Notes: generated by a model from the letters alone, not told the origin. Positions 8,696 through 17,209 are shown, counted from the first letter of the stretch. The stretch is DNA of 64,000 bases from Thermocrinis jamiesonii (GCF_000702425.1 NZ_JNIE01000005.1:62001-126000); one strand, 5' to 3'. Made by a program: numbers and translations.

Positions 8696-9778
8696 TTAAA
8701 TCTCCACAAGGTCAAGGGAGATCTCCGAAAGCACATTTCCTACTCCACCTTTGACAACCACCATGTTCTCAAGCCTTACTCCAAACCTTCCAGGTAAGTA
8801 TATACCGGGCTCTATAGTAAAAACCATACCCTCTTCTATGGGAACAGATGCATCCTTTCCTTTGGAATAAACCCTTGGAAATTCGTGTATCTCTATACCC
8901 ACACCGTGCCCAGTGCTGTGGGTAAAATACTTTCCGTATCCCTTTCTCTTTATGTAATCCCTTGCGGCTTTATCCACCTCACCTATTGGCGTTCCAACCT
9001 TTACCTTCTCTAAGGCGTAAAGATGGGCATCTCTGACTATTTGATATACTTTCTTGAATTCATCGTCCGCCTTCCCTATGAAAATAGTTCTTGTAAAATC
9101 TGTGCAGTAGTGATTGTAAAGAATGCCCATGTCTATCAAAAGGGGACCTTTTCCCTCTATTCTTCTGTTGGATGTTTCCCAGTGAGGCACCGCAGAACTT
9201 TCCTTAAAAGCTACGATGGCAGGGAAACTCTCGCCAAAGGCTCCTAAGCTCAGCGCTCTACTCACTATAAAGGATCTTACCTCCAATTCGCTCATACCCT
9301 GCTTTATGAAACTCAAAAGCTCTCTGTATATTTCGTCAGATTTTCTCACACCTTCCCTCATTACGTTTATTTCCTCTTCCCCTTTGACAGCTCTAAGCTT
9401 GCCTATGAAGTTAGAAAAGCCTCTCCAGATTATTCCCTTGGACCTAAGAGACTCCCTGAGGGCACAGCTTACCCTATCCTTCTCAAAACCTACAACCTTT
9501 AACCCCTGATTTTTTATAGTTTGCTTTATGGTCCTTAGAGGTTTTGACTCTAAAAGCACAAGCTCCCAACTTTCCTTAAGCTTCTGCTTTGCCCTCTCAT
9601 AGTATCTTGCGTCTGTAAAAAAGTAGAATTTTTCAGCAGTAGCAAGAACATAGGCATTTGAGGATCTAAATCCTGAAATGTAGAGCACATTTGCCTGAGA
9701 GCTAAAGAGAAAACCGTCCAACCTGTGCTCTACAAGAAGTTTTTTTATCCTCTCTCTAACATCCTTCTGTATTTGCAT
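8696..9778 (-). CDS. pepP: Xaa-Pro aminopeptidase, M24B family
   Basis: Metallopeptidase (360 aa) removing N-terminal residues that precede proline. An N-terminal creatinase-like domain (about 1-125) precedes a pita-bread domain with the five metal ligands visible in order: two Asp in LLIDMGILYNHYCTDFTRT, His in HSTGHGVGIEIHEFP, Glu in FTIEPGIY and Glu in RLENMVVV. The start overlaps the rpoN 3' end by 34 bp; AAGGAGG lies just upstream of the ATG, inside rpoN, which supports this start. It could equally be named pepQ-like; the family is certain, the specificity inferred. Confidence 0.88.
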   Translation of the reverse strand: MQIQKDVRERIKKLLVEHRLDGFLFSSQANVLYISGFRSSNAYVLATAEKFYFFTDARYYERAKQKLKESWELVLLESKPLRTIKQTIKNQGLKVVGFEKDRVSCALRESLRSKGIIWRGFSNFIGKLRAVKGEEEINVMREGVRKSDEIYRELLSFIKQGMSELEVRSFIVSRALSLGAFGESFPAIVAFKESSAVPHWETSNRRIEGKGPLLIDMGILYNHYCTDFTRTIFIGKADDEFKKVYQIVRDAHLYALEKVKVGTPIGEVDKAARDYIKRKGYGKYFTHSTGHGVGIEIHEFPRVYSKGKDASVPIEEGMVFTIEPGIYLPGRFGVRLENMVVVKGGVGNVLSEISLDLVEI

Positions 9779-10881
9779 ACCGTCCTCCTTGCAATGTTTA
9801 TCCCTCTTTCTCTTAAAAACTCACAGATTTTGGCATCACTCAAGCTTTTCCCCTCCGCTAAAATCTCCTTCATAGCATGAAGTATTTCCTCTTTGCTAAG
9901 CCCATCCTTTGTCCTCCTTTGGAAGAAGAACCTTAAAGGATAAACGCCCACCGGAGTTTTAACATACTTGTTGGACACCACCCTGCTTACTGTTGAAAGA
10001 CTTACGTTAAGTTCTTGAGCCAGCTCTCCAAGATTCAATGCCCTTAAAGGCCCCTTTCCAAGCAAGAACTCCTTTTGCCTTTCAACTAAAAGCTCTGCAG
10101 ACTTTCTAAGGATCCTTCTTCTCATCTGTAAAATTTCCCTTATCCTTAGTGCTCTGTTTCTCTTTTCTTTTTCCTCTTCTGTGTTCGGCGCTCTGTCATC
10201 TACAGAAAACTCCACAAAATCATCTGCCAAAAATATAAGCCAATCCTCCTGATCCCTCTCGATGACTATATCCACACTTCCTCCGCTGTATATTACATCC
10301 ACATAGTCAAAGGGTATAAGCCTAAGATTTTGCAGAAATTTTTTTAAATCTTCATACATCTTACCAGTTTTAAAGTATTCAACGATCCTTTCCAAAAGTT
10401 CAGGCCTTTCCGGGTACATCTCCTTTATCTGAACTAAGATGAATTCTTGATAGTCTTTTGATGCAATGCCAACGGGCTCCAGTTCGGTCATAATAAACTC
10501 TCTAATATCTTCTACCACATCCCTGTGGACATTAAAACGTTTTGCAATCTCCTCCTCACTTCCCACAAAAAAGCCCCTATCGTCCAAGTTCTCAAGAATA
10601 GCCTGAGCTATTTCAAACTCAAACTCATCCAGCTCTACTCTTAGTTGGTTTAAGATACTTTCCCAAAGTTGTTGCCGTGCTGGAGGTTCTGCCAAGGGTA
10701 ACTTTTCGTAGAAAAAACTTCTGAGTCTTTTACCGGAAAAATGAATTACGTAGCTGTTTTCCTTTTCTTCCTTCTCCAATTCTTCAAGGAGGGCACCAAT
10801 ACTTTTGCTCAAAAGTTTTAGTTGGGGTCCGAGCAATACCGCCAGGTTAGTTTTCGTCTTGAGGACCTGTTTGAGCTGCAT
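9745..10881 (-). CDS. rpoN: RNA polymerase sigma-54 factor
   Basis: Alternative sigma factor recognising -24/-12 promoters and needing enhancer-binding ATPases. At 378 aa it is shorter than the usual 450-500 aa. The N-terminal region I is clear (LKQVLKTKTNLAVLLGPQLKLLSKS, about 1-26) but the acidic region II linker is short. The core-binding part (about 60-200) and helix-turn-helix (LNVSLSTVSRVVSNKYV) follow, and the RpoN box ARRTVCKYRRM sits at the extreme C-terminus, with Cys where Ala is usual. It starts about 10 bp after cdaA ends. A matching promoter occurs in this window upstream of glnB. Confidence 0.93.
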   Translation of the reverse strand: MQLKQVLKTKTNLAVLLGPQLKLLSKSIGALLEELEKEEKENSYVIHFSGKRLRSFFYEKLPLAEPPARQQLWESILNQLRVELDEFEFEIAQAILENLDDRGFFVGSEEEIAKRFNVHRDVVEDIREFIMTELEPVGIASKDYQEFILVQIKEMYPERPELLERIVEYFKTGKMYEDLKKFLQNLRLIPFDYVDVIYSGGSVDIVIERDQEDWLIFLADDFVEFSVDDRAPNTEEEKEKRNRALRIREILQMRRRILRKSAELLVERQKEFLLGKGPLRALNLGELAQELNVSLSTVSRVVSNKYVKTPVGVYPLRFFFQRRTKDGLSKEEILHAMKEILAEGKSLSDAKICEFLRERGINIARRTVCKYRRMLERG

Positions 10882-10891
10882 AAATTTAAAT

Positions 10892-11644
10892 TTATTTATT
10901 AACTCCCAACTCTTTAAAGAGCAATAACTTTAGCCCTTCTGGGTCTAAGTTCCTGTGAAGTTTGCCACCAACCGCTACGGATATCTCTCCAGTTTCTTCA
11001 GAAACTATTATAGATACTGCATCCGATTCTTCCGATATACCTAAACCAGCCCGGTGTCTTGTGCCGTATTTTTTTGGTATGTCTTGGGACTTAGAGAGAG
11101 GAAGGACACAGGACGCATAAGCTATACGATCTCCCTTGATGACCACCGCACCGTCGTGCAAAGGAGTCAAAGGGTCAAAAAGTGTTATAATTAGCTCTAT
11201 TGAGACAATCGCATCAAGCTTGACACATCCCTCCAACAGTGGCTCTAAATCCTGATTTCTCTCTATCACTATCAAAGCTCCTATTTGTCTTTCGGACATA
11301 AAAGAACATGCACGAACTATTCTTTCAATGACCCTTTCTTCTACAGAACTTGAAGGAGAAAACTTTGTAGCTTGCCCAAGCCTGGTAAGAGCTTTTCTGA
11401 TCTCCGGCTGAAAGATTACGATAAGGGAAAACAATCCCACAGTCCAAAACTTTTCAAAGATGGTGGAAACCGCCTTCAGGTCTAAAAAGAACGCTATGGC
11501 CCAAACTATGGCAATCAAGATCAATCCCTTAAGTATTTGCATCCCTTTGGTTATCCTGAGAAAGTAAAGGACTGTATAGACGATTACAGAAACACCGAGT
11601 ATGTCTAAGATATCTTTGTAAGAGAAGAATTTAAAAATCTCCAT
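10892..11644 (-). CDS. cdaA: Diadenylate cyclase, CdaA type
   Basis: Membrane-bound enzyme making cyclic di-AMP from two ATP. Three N-terminal membrane helices (about 10-70: ILGVSVIVYTVLYFL, ILKGLILIAIVWAIAFF and the next) are followed by the DAC domain with both catalytic motifs, LHDGAVVI and GTRHRAG. I chose the ATG at 11644, which overlaps folP by 14 bp, over the TTG nine codons upstream inside folP. CdaA is usually near glmM/cdaR in Firmicutes; here it sits between rpoN and folP with no visible regulator. Confidence 0.92.
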   Translation of the reverse strand: MEIFKFFSYKDILDILGVSVIVYTVLYFLRITKGMQILKGLILIAIVWAIAFFLDLKAVSTIFEKFWTVGLFSLIVIFQPEIRKALTRLGQATKFSPSSSVEERVIERIVRACSFMSERQIGALIVIERNQDLEPLLEGCVKLDAIVSIELIITLFDPLTPLHDGAVVIKGDRIAYASCVLPLSKSQDIPKKYGTRHRAGLGISEESDAVSIIVSEETGEISVAVGGKLHRNLDPEGLKLLLFKELGVNK

Positions 11645-12815
11645 AGGTTCTAACCGTGTCCAATAGGGCAAGAAATTCTCTTGTTTGTGCTATGTCATGC
11701 ACTCTTACTATGTGCGCTCCTTTTATAACTGCAAGGGCAAGGGCTCCCAAGCTTCCGTATAACCTTTCCTTTGGCTCTGTCTTCTTTTTCAAAAGCCCCT
11801 CCAAAATCAAACCTATGAAGGACTTCCTTGAGACCCCTATCATAAGCGGTGCCCCAAAGATCCTGTATTCGTTAAACCTTTTGATTATCTCCACGTTGTG
11901 CTCTGGTAGTTTCCCAAAACCTATGCCCGGGTCCAAGATAAAACTTCCTCTGTAGCCTTTAGCCTTTAAGTTCTCTATCCTTTCCCAAAACCATTGAATG
12001 GATTCATAAACCACATCGTCATAAACTATAGGCATTTTCTTCCAGTCTTCTGGCCTTCCTTTTATGTGGTTTATGACGTAAGGACAGTTGTATTTAGATA
12101 CCACATCATACATCCTTTCATCAAAAGTTCCACCGCTTATGTCGTTTATCATGTCCGCCCCTTCTTCTAAGCACACTTTGGCTACGCTTGCTTTGTAGGT
12201 GTCTATGGATATCCAAACCTTTGGTAGTTCTTTTCTTACTTCCCTCAAAACGGGCAAAATTCTTCTTAGCTCTTCCTCTTCATCTATTCTTTCCGATCCG
12301 GGCCTTGTGGATTCTCCCCCTATATCTATTATGTCTGCTCCTTCCTCCACCATCTGCACCGCCCTTTTTACTGCGGTGTTTTTATCGTAATACAGCCCAC
12401 CGTCAGAAAAAGAGTCCGGTGTAACGTTTAGCACGCCCATGATGGCAGTCTTTATGCCTAAGGGTAAGATTTTGTAGTTATACTGAAGCTTAAAGGACTT
12501 TTTTCTGTATCTTATGAGCGCCTCCAAAATTTGAACGGAGAGATCCTTGTAGTATGCAGAAAGACAACCACAAAACTGTCTTATCTGCGCTTCTGTCCCA
12601 GAAAGGGCAAACTTTTTCTCGTTAAAAAAGGCATGGACTCCCGCCTGCCGAGCGCATTCAAAGACCTTTGAAGGATCCAAGTCTTTTTCCAAATAGACAA
12701 CCCTATGAATACCTTCAAAACTTCTCTGTTCGGCCTCTTTAAAAAAAACACCAACCCTTTCCTTCAGAAACCTATAAAAATTGTCTTTATCGTCAAACTC
12801 TTTGATCAAAAGCAT
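11631..12815 (-). CDS. folP: Dihydropteroate synthase with N-terminal extension
   Basis: Condenses p-aminobenzoate with 6-hydroxymethyl-dihydropterin pyrophosphate in folate synthesis. The TIM-barrel catalytic domain starts near residue 125 with the signature IMGVLNVTPDSFSDGG, followed by GADIIDIGGESTRPG, DMINDISGG, FILDPGIGFGK and GVSRKSF. At 394 aa it is about 120 residues longer than the E. coli enzyme: residues 1-120 form an extra domain with no motif I recognise. Start overlaps the secF stop by one base. pabB, making the pABA substrate, is also in this window (30822-31847). Confidence 0.92.
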   Translation of the reverse strand: MLLIKEFDDKDNFYRFLKERVGVFFKEAEQRSFEGIHRVVYLEKDLDPSKVFECARQAGVHAFFNEKKFALSGTEAQIRQFCGCLSAYYKDLSVQILEALIRYRKKSFKLQYNYKILPLGIKTAIMGVLNVTPDSFSDGGLYYDKNTAVKRAVQMVEEGADIIDIGGESTRPGSERIDEEEELRRILPVLREVRKELPKVWISIDTYKASVAKVCLEEGADMINDISGGTFDERMYDVVSKYNCPYVINHIKGRPEDWKKMPIVYDDVVYESIQWFWERIENLKAKGYRGSFILDPGIGFGKLPEHNVEIIKRFNEYRIFGAPLMIGVSRKSFIGLILEGLLKKKTEPKERLYGSLGALALAVIKGAHIVRVHDIAQTREFLALLDTVRTYGDF

Positions 12816-13669
12816 CAGGTCACTTCTTCTTTTACCACCAGTCTTTTTATATCCAACACAAAAGCACTTGCTACAAATATAGAAGATAGCGTTCCTACCA
12901 CCACACCCACCACAAAGGCAAATATCACCTTAGAGAGTGCAGGACCTCCAATGGCAAAAAGCACTGCTGAAACAACAAAGGTGGTTACAGAGGTCATTAT
13001 TGTCCTCGAAAGAGTCTGATTTATAGACAGGTCAATGACCTCTTTTAGCTTTAAACCTTTCCTGATCCTCAGATTTTCCCTAATTCTGTCAAAAACAACC
13101 ACCGTATCGGTTACCGAATACCCAGCAACTATCAGCACAGAAGCTATAACATCCAAACTAACCTCAAGTTGAGTTAAAGAGTAGGCTCCTACTACGATAA
13201 CAACGTCATGGGCTAAGGCAAGAATGGCACCTAAACCCCAAATTGGTTCAAACCTATAGGCAAGATACACAAGAATCCCAAGAAGGGCTGTTATTATGGC
13301 CCACAGAGCTTTGCTTCTTAGCTCTTTACTTATGACCCCTCCTATGCTTTCTACTCTAAGCACTTGATGTTCTCCAAAGCCCTTGAGGGAAGAAATAGCC
13401 TTATCCTTTGGCTCATCAAGCCTTAGCCTTATTATAACTGTGCCCTGAGCAGTATCTTGAACTTGAAAGGCTTTAATACCAACTTCCTCCAATCTCTTCC
13501 TTATTTCCCCCAAGCTAACCTGTTTTTCAAACTTTACCTCAATAAGGGTTCCCCCAGTAAAATCCAAACCTAAGTTTAGACCTTTCCAAAAGATCAAAAA
13601 AACAGACAACAGCACAAGTGTTAAGGAAACCGCATAGGCATAATTTCTGTATCTCATGAACTCTATCAT
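12815..13669 (-). CDS. secF: Protein translocase subunit SecF
   Basis: Inner-membrane component (284 aa) that with SecD uses the proton gradient to complete SecYEG export. Six transmembrane segments are visible (one near 12-30, five from about 120 on), with the first periplasmic domain opening with the hallmark [14 protein letters not shown]. Other family motifs are [16 protein letters not shown] and the [11 protein letters not shown] segment. SecD is not adjacent; the upstream neighbour is the divergent mobB, 30 bp away. No Shine-Dalgarno is obvious before the ATG, suggesting a leaderless or very short leader. Confidence 0.93.
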   Translation of the reverse strand: MIEFMRYRNYAYAVSLTLVLLSVFLIFWKGLNLGLDFTGGTLIEVKFEKQVSLGEIRKRLEEVGIKAFQVQDTAQGTVIIRLRLDEPKDKAISSLKGFGEHQVLRVESIGGVISKELRSKALWAIITALLGILVYLAYRFEPIWGLGAILALAHDVVIVVGAYSLTQLEVSLDVIASVLIVAGYSVTDTVVVFDRIRENLRIRKGLKLKEVIDLSINQTLSRTIMTSVTTFVVSAVLFAIGGPALSKVIFAFVVGVVVGTLSSIFVASAFVLDIKRLVVKEEVT

Positions 13670-13699
13670 TAAGAAATTAGTTTAACATTAATAACCGCT

Positions 13700-14116
13700 A
13701 TGCCCAATCTTATCTTCTTCGTTGGCCATCACAACAGTGGGAAAACTACGCTAATAGAGAAAGTGTCCAAAAAACTAAAGGAAATGGGATATAAAGTAGC
13801 ATACATAAAACACGATCCTAAGGGTCACGCACTTACAGACAAAGAAGGTAGCGACACTCACAGACTCTTTAGCATTCTACCCAAAGTAGCTATTCTGTCT
13901 CAAAACAAACTAACAGTTTATGAAAGGACGGAAGAGGATATAGAGGATATAGCAAAAAGGCTTTTTCCAGATTTTGACTTCGTGCTTTTGGAAGGTTGGA
14001 AGTCAAAGAAGGGTTTTAAGAGGATAAGCCTAAGCCAAGAGCTGGAGGGCTTTCCTGCTTACGAAAAAAACTTTGAAGAAATTATGCACTACATTTTCTC
14101 TGAAGAAGAACCTTAA
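13700..14116 (+). CDS. mobB: Molybdopterin-guanine dinucleotide biosynthesis adaptor MobB
   Basis: Small P-loop GTP-binding protein (138 aa) that assists MobA in attaching GMP to molybdopterin. Walker A is GHHNSGKTTLIEKV (about 9-22), followed by YIKHDPKGH and KEGSDTHRLF, all characteristic of MobB, and DFVLLEGWK as the Walker B-like region. There is no Shine-Dalgarno in the 30-bp divergent space to secF, so the mRNA may be leaderless. The 3' end overlaps the convergent methyltransferase gene by 35 bp. Confidence 0.9.
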   Translation: MPNLIFFVGHHNSGKTTLIEKVSKKLKEMGYKVAYIKHDPKGHALTDKEGSDTHRLFSILPKVAILSQNKLTVYERTEEDIEDIAKRLFPDFDFVLLEGWKSKKGFKRISLSQELEGFPAYEKNFEEIMHYIFSEEEP

Positions 14117-15029
14117 ACCTTTCTCCCATGCTTATAAGCATTGTCTTTATCCTTGAAAGTCTTTCTATGCTTTCTGGATCTTGTCTTTCGGTCAAACGTT
14201 CCAACTCCCTTTTGAAAACCTCAGAAAAAAGAAGAAAGTCCCTCTGATTTTTAAAGAAGACCACCTCAAGGCCAAAGTCCTTTCCATACTCCATCAAAGC
14301 TCTGAAATTTACACCTGCGGTTATGTCAAAAACCTCTTCTGAATACAAGTTTTTTACGAGCCTATGTCCTTTGTATCCCATCACTGTACCCAAAGCAGGC
14401 GGTTCAAGGTATCCATAATCTATGGTAAGTATGAAGCCCTTTTTTAAGCTCTTTGAGAGTCTCTCTAAAAAATCCACACAATCCAAACAGATCTCATAAA
14501 CCACACCGGGATTTCTTAGGTTCAACCTCGTCATGTACTGTTTAACCCTTTCGTCACTTAAAGGCAACCAAACCTCTTTTCCGTCTTCTAAGTAAAGCTC
14601 AGTTTCATCTTTTACCAACTTTACTGGAAAACAGTCAAAAAATTCGTTGGACAACACCAAGCCAGAGAAGGATGGAAGCTCATCTACCCAGCCAACTTTA
14701 TCCTCAAAAACCTTTAAAACTTGCCTCTGTCTTTCTCTGAGCTTTGGACTAAAGTCGTATATAAGATACCTTATCCTTTCAAAAAAACTGGGATGGTTAG
14801 TTTTTAAAAAACTCAGTATATCGTAGGCAAGAGTTCCCCTGCCAGCCCCAAGCTCAAGTATGGTGGGATTTTTGTAGTCTCCAATAAGCTTAAAGATCAG
14901 TTCTCCGATAGCGTGCCCAAATATACTGTCAAGCTCAGGAGAGGTAAAAAAGTCTTTCCCTATATCTTCGCACTCTGTATAATATCTAAGGGATTTTTCT
15001 TTCATAAACTGATAGAAGCTCTTTCTCAT
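14082..15029 (-). CDS. MidA/NDUFAF7-type SAM-dependent methyltransferase
   Basis: DUF185 family protein (315 aa). LELGAGRGTLAYDIL near residue 55-70 is the SAM-binding motif I, and GKDFFTSPELDSIFGHAIGELI is the family signature just before it; LVLSNEFFDCFPVKLV follows. Mitochondrial relatives dimethylate an arginine of complex I; the role in bacteria is not established. It overlaps mobB convergently and starts 92 bp from tusA, divergently. TATTATAAG just upstream on its strand is a plausible -10. Confidence 0.82.
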   Translation of the reverse strand: MRKSFYQFMKEKSLRYYTECEDIGKDFFTSPELDSIFGHAIGELIFKLIGDYKNPTILELGAGRGTLAYDILSFLKTNHPSFFERIRYLIYDFSPKLRERQRQVLKVFEDKVGWVDELPSFSGLVLSNEFFDCFPVKLVKDETELYLEDGKEVWLPLSDERVKQYMTRLNLRNPGVVYEICLDCVDFLERLSKSLKKGFILTIDYGYLEPPALGTVMGYKGHRLVKNLYSEEVFDITAGVNFRALMEYGKDFGLEVVFFKNQRDFLLFSEVFKRELERLTERQDPESIERLSRIKTMLISMGERFKVLLQRKCSA

Positions 15030-15062
15030 AAGCTTAACTTATAATAGCATAAAGAATTTCTA

Positions 15063-15092
15063 TTAGAATACAAGCTTTGCAGGATTTATAAT
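15063..15092 (+). promoter_or_regulatory. Candidate promoter of tusA-dsrE2-dsrE3
   Basis: TTAGAA (15063-15068) and TATAAT (15087-15092) are 18 bp apart, 30 bp upstream of tusA, and an AAGGAGG lies just before the ATG. The -10 is perfect, the -35 only partial. Confidence 0.45.
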
Positions 15093-15121
15093 AGTTTATT
15101 AAACCTTAAGGAGGTATTAAG

Positions 15122-15358
15122 ATGGCTACAGTTACACCTGACAAAACCTTAGATGCATCTGGTCTAAATTGCCCTCTTCCAGTATTAAAGACAAAAAAGG
15201 CTTTGGAAGAGCTTCAATCTGGTCAAGTGCTGGAGATAATAACCACAGATCCAGGAGCTAAGGCGGACATACCCGCTTTCTGCAACAGGACGGGACATCA
15301 GTTATTAGAAGTTGTAGAAGAAGGCGGTAAGATAATCTTCTACGTAAGGAAGAAATAG
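15122..15358 (+). CDS. tusA: TusA-family sulfur carrier protein
   Basis: 78-aa sulfurtransferase that carries sulfane sulfur as a persulfide on Cys17 in the CPLP motif (LDASGLNCPLPVLKTKKAL). Typical TusA length and fold pattern, ending in IIFYVRKK. A strong AAGGAGG ribosome site precedes the ATG. It heads the row tusA-dsrE2-dsrE3 and, with the shdr genes just downstream, is expected to channel sulfur to the sHdr complex in the cytoplasm, as known for sHdr-containing sulfur oxidisers. Confidence 0.95.
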   Translation: MATVTPDKTLDASGLNCPLPVLKTKKALEELQSGQVLEIITTDPGAKADIPAFCNRTGHQLLEVVEEGGKIIFYVRKK

Positions 15359-15370
15359 GGAGGGATAGAT

Positions 15371-15901
15371 ATGCCAGAAAAACTGGCTATAATAGCTACA
15401 AAGGGAACACTCGATATGGCTTATCCGCCGTTAATACTGGCTTCTACAGCCGCATCCCTTGGTGTGGAAACCGCTATATTCTTCACCTTCTACGGGCTAA
15501 ACATCATCCACAAGCAAAAGATGCACCAGCTAAAGATTGCCCCCATAGGCAATCCAGCAATGCCTATGGCTTTTCCACCTTCCATGCAAAACCCAATTAC
15601 CAACGCTATATCTTCCATATTTCCAGGTCCTCCACAGATAATGGGTATCATTCCGGGTATGACGGACCTTATGACTTATATGATGAAAAAAACCATAAAA
15701 GAGCATGGCGTAGCCAGTATTCCAGAACTTTTGGAAGCTTGTAAAGAAGCGGACGTAAAGTTAATACCTTGCCAAATGACTATGGAGCTTTTCGGCTACA
15801 AATATGAGGACCTTATAGATGGTCTTGAACCTCCTGCAGGTGCGGCAACATTTTTTAATTACGTCTTAGATTCCGAAAAACCGATGATAATCTTTGTGTA
15901 A
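15371..15901 (+). CDS. dsrE2: DsrE2-like sulfurtransferase
   Basis: 176-aa DsrE/DsrF superfamily protein of the DsrE2 branch. Two Cys are present, Cys124 (LLEACKEADVK) and Cys134 in LIPCQMTMELFG, the second being the usual active-site position. Hydrophobic stretches near 15-45 and a Met/Pro-rich region (60-105) fit the membrane-associated character reported for DsrE2. An AGGGAGG-type site precedes the ATG 13 bp after tusA. Expected to exchange sulfane sulfur with TusA. Confidence 0.9.
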   Translation: MPEKLAIIATKGTLDMAYPPLILASTAASLGVETAIFFTFYGLNIIHKQKMHQLKIAPIGNPAMPMAFPPSMQNPITNAISSIFPGPPQIMGIIPGMTDLMTYMMKKTIKEHGVASIPELLEACKEADVKLIPCQMTMELFGYKYEDLIDGLEPPAGAATFFNYVLDSEKPMIIFV

Positions 15902-15912
15902 GGAGGAGACAT

Positions 15913-16329
15913 ATGGCTTACGAAAAGCTGCTTTTTTACATCCTCACTGTGCCTTTTTTTGAAAGGGCAGAGCCAACCACTGGTGAGCTTATCAACCCAC
16001 AGGCAGGTGCGCCATTCTTCTTGGCAACTGCCGCCACCACTATGGATTACGAAGTGGAGATGGTCATAACGTCTGAGGCTGGATTTCTGCTTATGAGGGA
16101 TAATGCCAAAAAGGTTAAGGTAAGACCTGGTGTGGAGCAAACAGTTTATGATTTTATAAAGATGGCTAAGGAAGCAGGCGTGAAGATCTACCTTTGCGTG
16201 CCTTCTTTGGACCTAACAGATATCTATAAGAAAGAAGACGTAAACCCTGAACTGTGCGACGGTATAATAGGTGGTGCGGCCTTCTTGGACAAGCTTATGA
16301 GTGGCGAGTATGCGGTTATTACCCTATAA
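15913..16329 (+). CDS. dsrE3: DsrE3-like sulfurtransferase
   Basis: 138-aa soluble DsrE-superfamily protein with a single candidate active-site Cys95 in KIYLCVPSLDLT. The fold pattern runs FYILTVPFFERAEPTTGEL, VEMVITSEAGFLLM, then VKIYLC. A GGAGGAG site sits before the ATG, 11 bp after dsrE2. The trio tusA-dsrE2-dsrE3 recurs next to shdr genes in sulfur oxidisers, and it probably relays sulfur between TusA and sHdr. The assignment to branch 3 is by context and Cys position. Confidence 0.87.
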   Translation: MAYEKLLFYILTVPFFERAEPTTGELINPQAGAPFFLATAATTMDYEVEMVITSEAGFLLMRDNAKKVKVRPGVEQTVYDFIKMAKEAGVKIYLCVPSLDLTDIYKKEDVNPELCDGIIGGAAFLDKLMSGEYAVITL

Positions 16330-16340
16330 TTTTTTTGGCG

Positions 16341-16376
16341 TATTTATAAGCAAATCTTTATATATTTATAAGCAAA
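16341..16376. repeat. Tandem 14-bp direct repeats upstream of shdrC1
   Basis: tatttataagcaaa occurs exactly twice, at 16341-16354 and 16363-16376, start to start 22 bp apart, i.e. about two helical turns. A looser third copy (gtttataaagcg) begins near 16409. The repeats lie upstream of the likely -10 of shdrC1, which suggests an operator for a dimeric regulator rather than chance. Confidence 0.5.
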
Positions 16377-16387
16377 ACTTAATTGAT

Positions 16388-16416
16388 TTTTTCGAAGTTT
16401 TTCATAAGTTTATAAA
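16388..16416 (+). promoter_or_regulatory. Candidate promoter of the shdr operon
   Basis: TATAAA (16411-16416) lies 17 bp after a weak -35-like TTTTTC (16388-16393). The AGGAGG ribosome site at 16421 and the ATG at 16434 follow. The direct repeats just upstream would place a bound regulator next to polymerase. Assignment is tentative because the -35 is poor. Confidence 0.35.
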
Positions 16417-16433
16417 GCGTAGGAGGTTATGCT

Positions 16434-17162
16434 ATGGATGGCCACAACTATGGATACAACCTACCCATTTCTGAAAAAACCAAAATGGTTCCTTGGGAGG
16501 AAAAGGTTAGGATCATAGAAGAGGTAAAATCAGATTTTAGGTTTAAGGAGTACATCTTTGGCTGTCTCAACTGTGGCGTATGCACCGCATCCTGTCCTTC
16601 CAATAGATTCTTTGATTATTCTCCAAGGGAAATAGTTCAGAGGTTTTTGGAAGACGACGTGGAAGTGCTATATGATATGATGCACGAATACATATGGGCA
16701 TGCTCTCAGTGTTTTACCTGTTGGATTAGGTGTCCCTTTGTGAATAATCCAGGTGGATTAGTTGCCATAATGAGAGAGGTTGCTGTGCGGAATGCCTTTG
16801 AGGCTACAAAGGACCTTCTAAAACCTTACGGAAGGGTTCTTCTGAAGGTCATGACAACAGGAAACCAGCTCTCTGCGGACATGCTTCAGCCAGACTTCTT
16901 CCCGGACTGGGGTCCAAAGATGGCAGACAACATGGAAAACCTAAGAGCCAAAAGGCTTGCTATACCCTTTGACGTAGGAAAATCCGTCAAAACCGCATGG
17001 GAAGTTTCTCTGGAGACTGCCATAGAAATGTACACCATCTGGAGAGAAACTGGTATTTTTGAAATGCTTGAAAAACTTGACCCAAATCTGTACAACGTCA
17101 TTATGGACATCGTAGAAGAAAACGAAGAAAGGTACGAAGAGCTCTATGGAGAAGAAGAGTAA
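16434..17162 (+). CDS. shdrC1: sHdr complex subunit HdrC1 (iron-sulfur)
   Basis: Electron-transfer subunit (242 aa) of the sulfur-oxidising heterodisulfide-reductase-like complex. Two [4Fe-4S] motifs are visible: Cys44-47-50-54 (GCLNCGVCTASCP) and Cys90-93-96-100 (CSQCFTCWIRCP). The C-terminal half is helical without Cys and is typical of the sHdr version rather than methanogen HdrC. First gene of the C1-B1-A-hyp-C2-B2 block; AGGAGG precedes the ATG. Known role of the complex: oxidation of protein-bound sulfane sulfur in the cytoplasm. Confidence 0.93.
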   Translation: MDGHNYGYNLPISEKTKMVPWEEKVRIIEEVKSDFRFKEYIFGCLNCGVCTASCPSNRFFDYSPREIVQRFLEDDVEVLYDMMHEYIWACSQCFTCWIRCPFVNNPGGLVAIMREVAVRNAFEATKDLLKPYGRVLLKVMTTGNQLSADMLQPDFFPDWGPKMADNMENLRAKRLAIPFDVGKSVKTAWEVSLETAIEMYTIWRETGIFEMLEKLDPNLYNVIMDIVEENEERYEELYGEEE

Positions 17163-17209
17163 GCTTACAAAAGGGTTTAAAGCCCAAAAAACTTAAGGAG
17201 GTGTTTATC

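Noticed and set aside
12188-12424. Plus-strand frames inside folP and clpC (e.g. 43307-43888, 44048-44527)
   Set aside because: Antisense shadows of strongly conserved genes with Ser/Leu/Pro-rich composition typical of antisense frames.
12815-13669. secF without secD as evidence of gene loss
   Set aside because: Dispersed operons are common in Aquificota; secD can be elsewhere on the chromosome.
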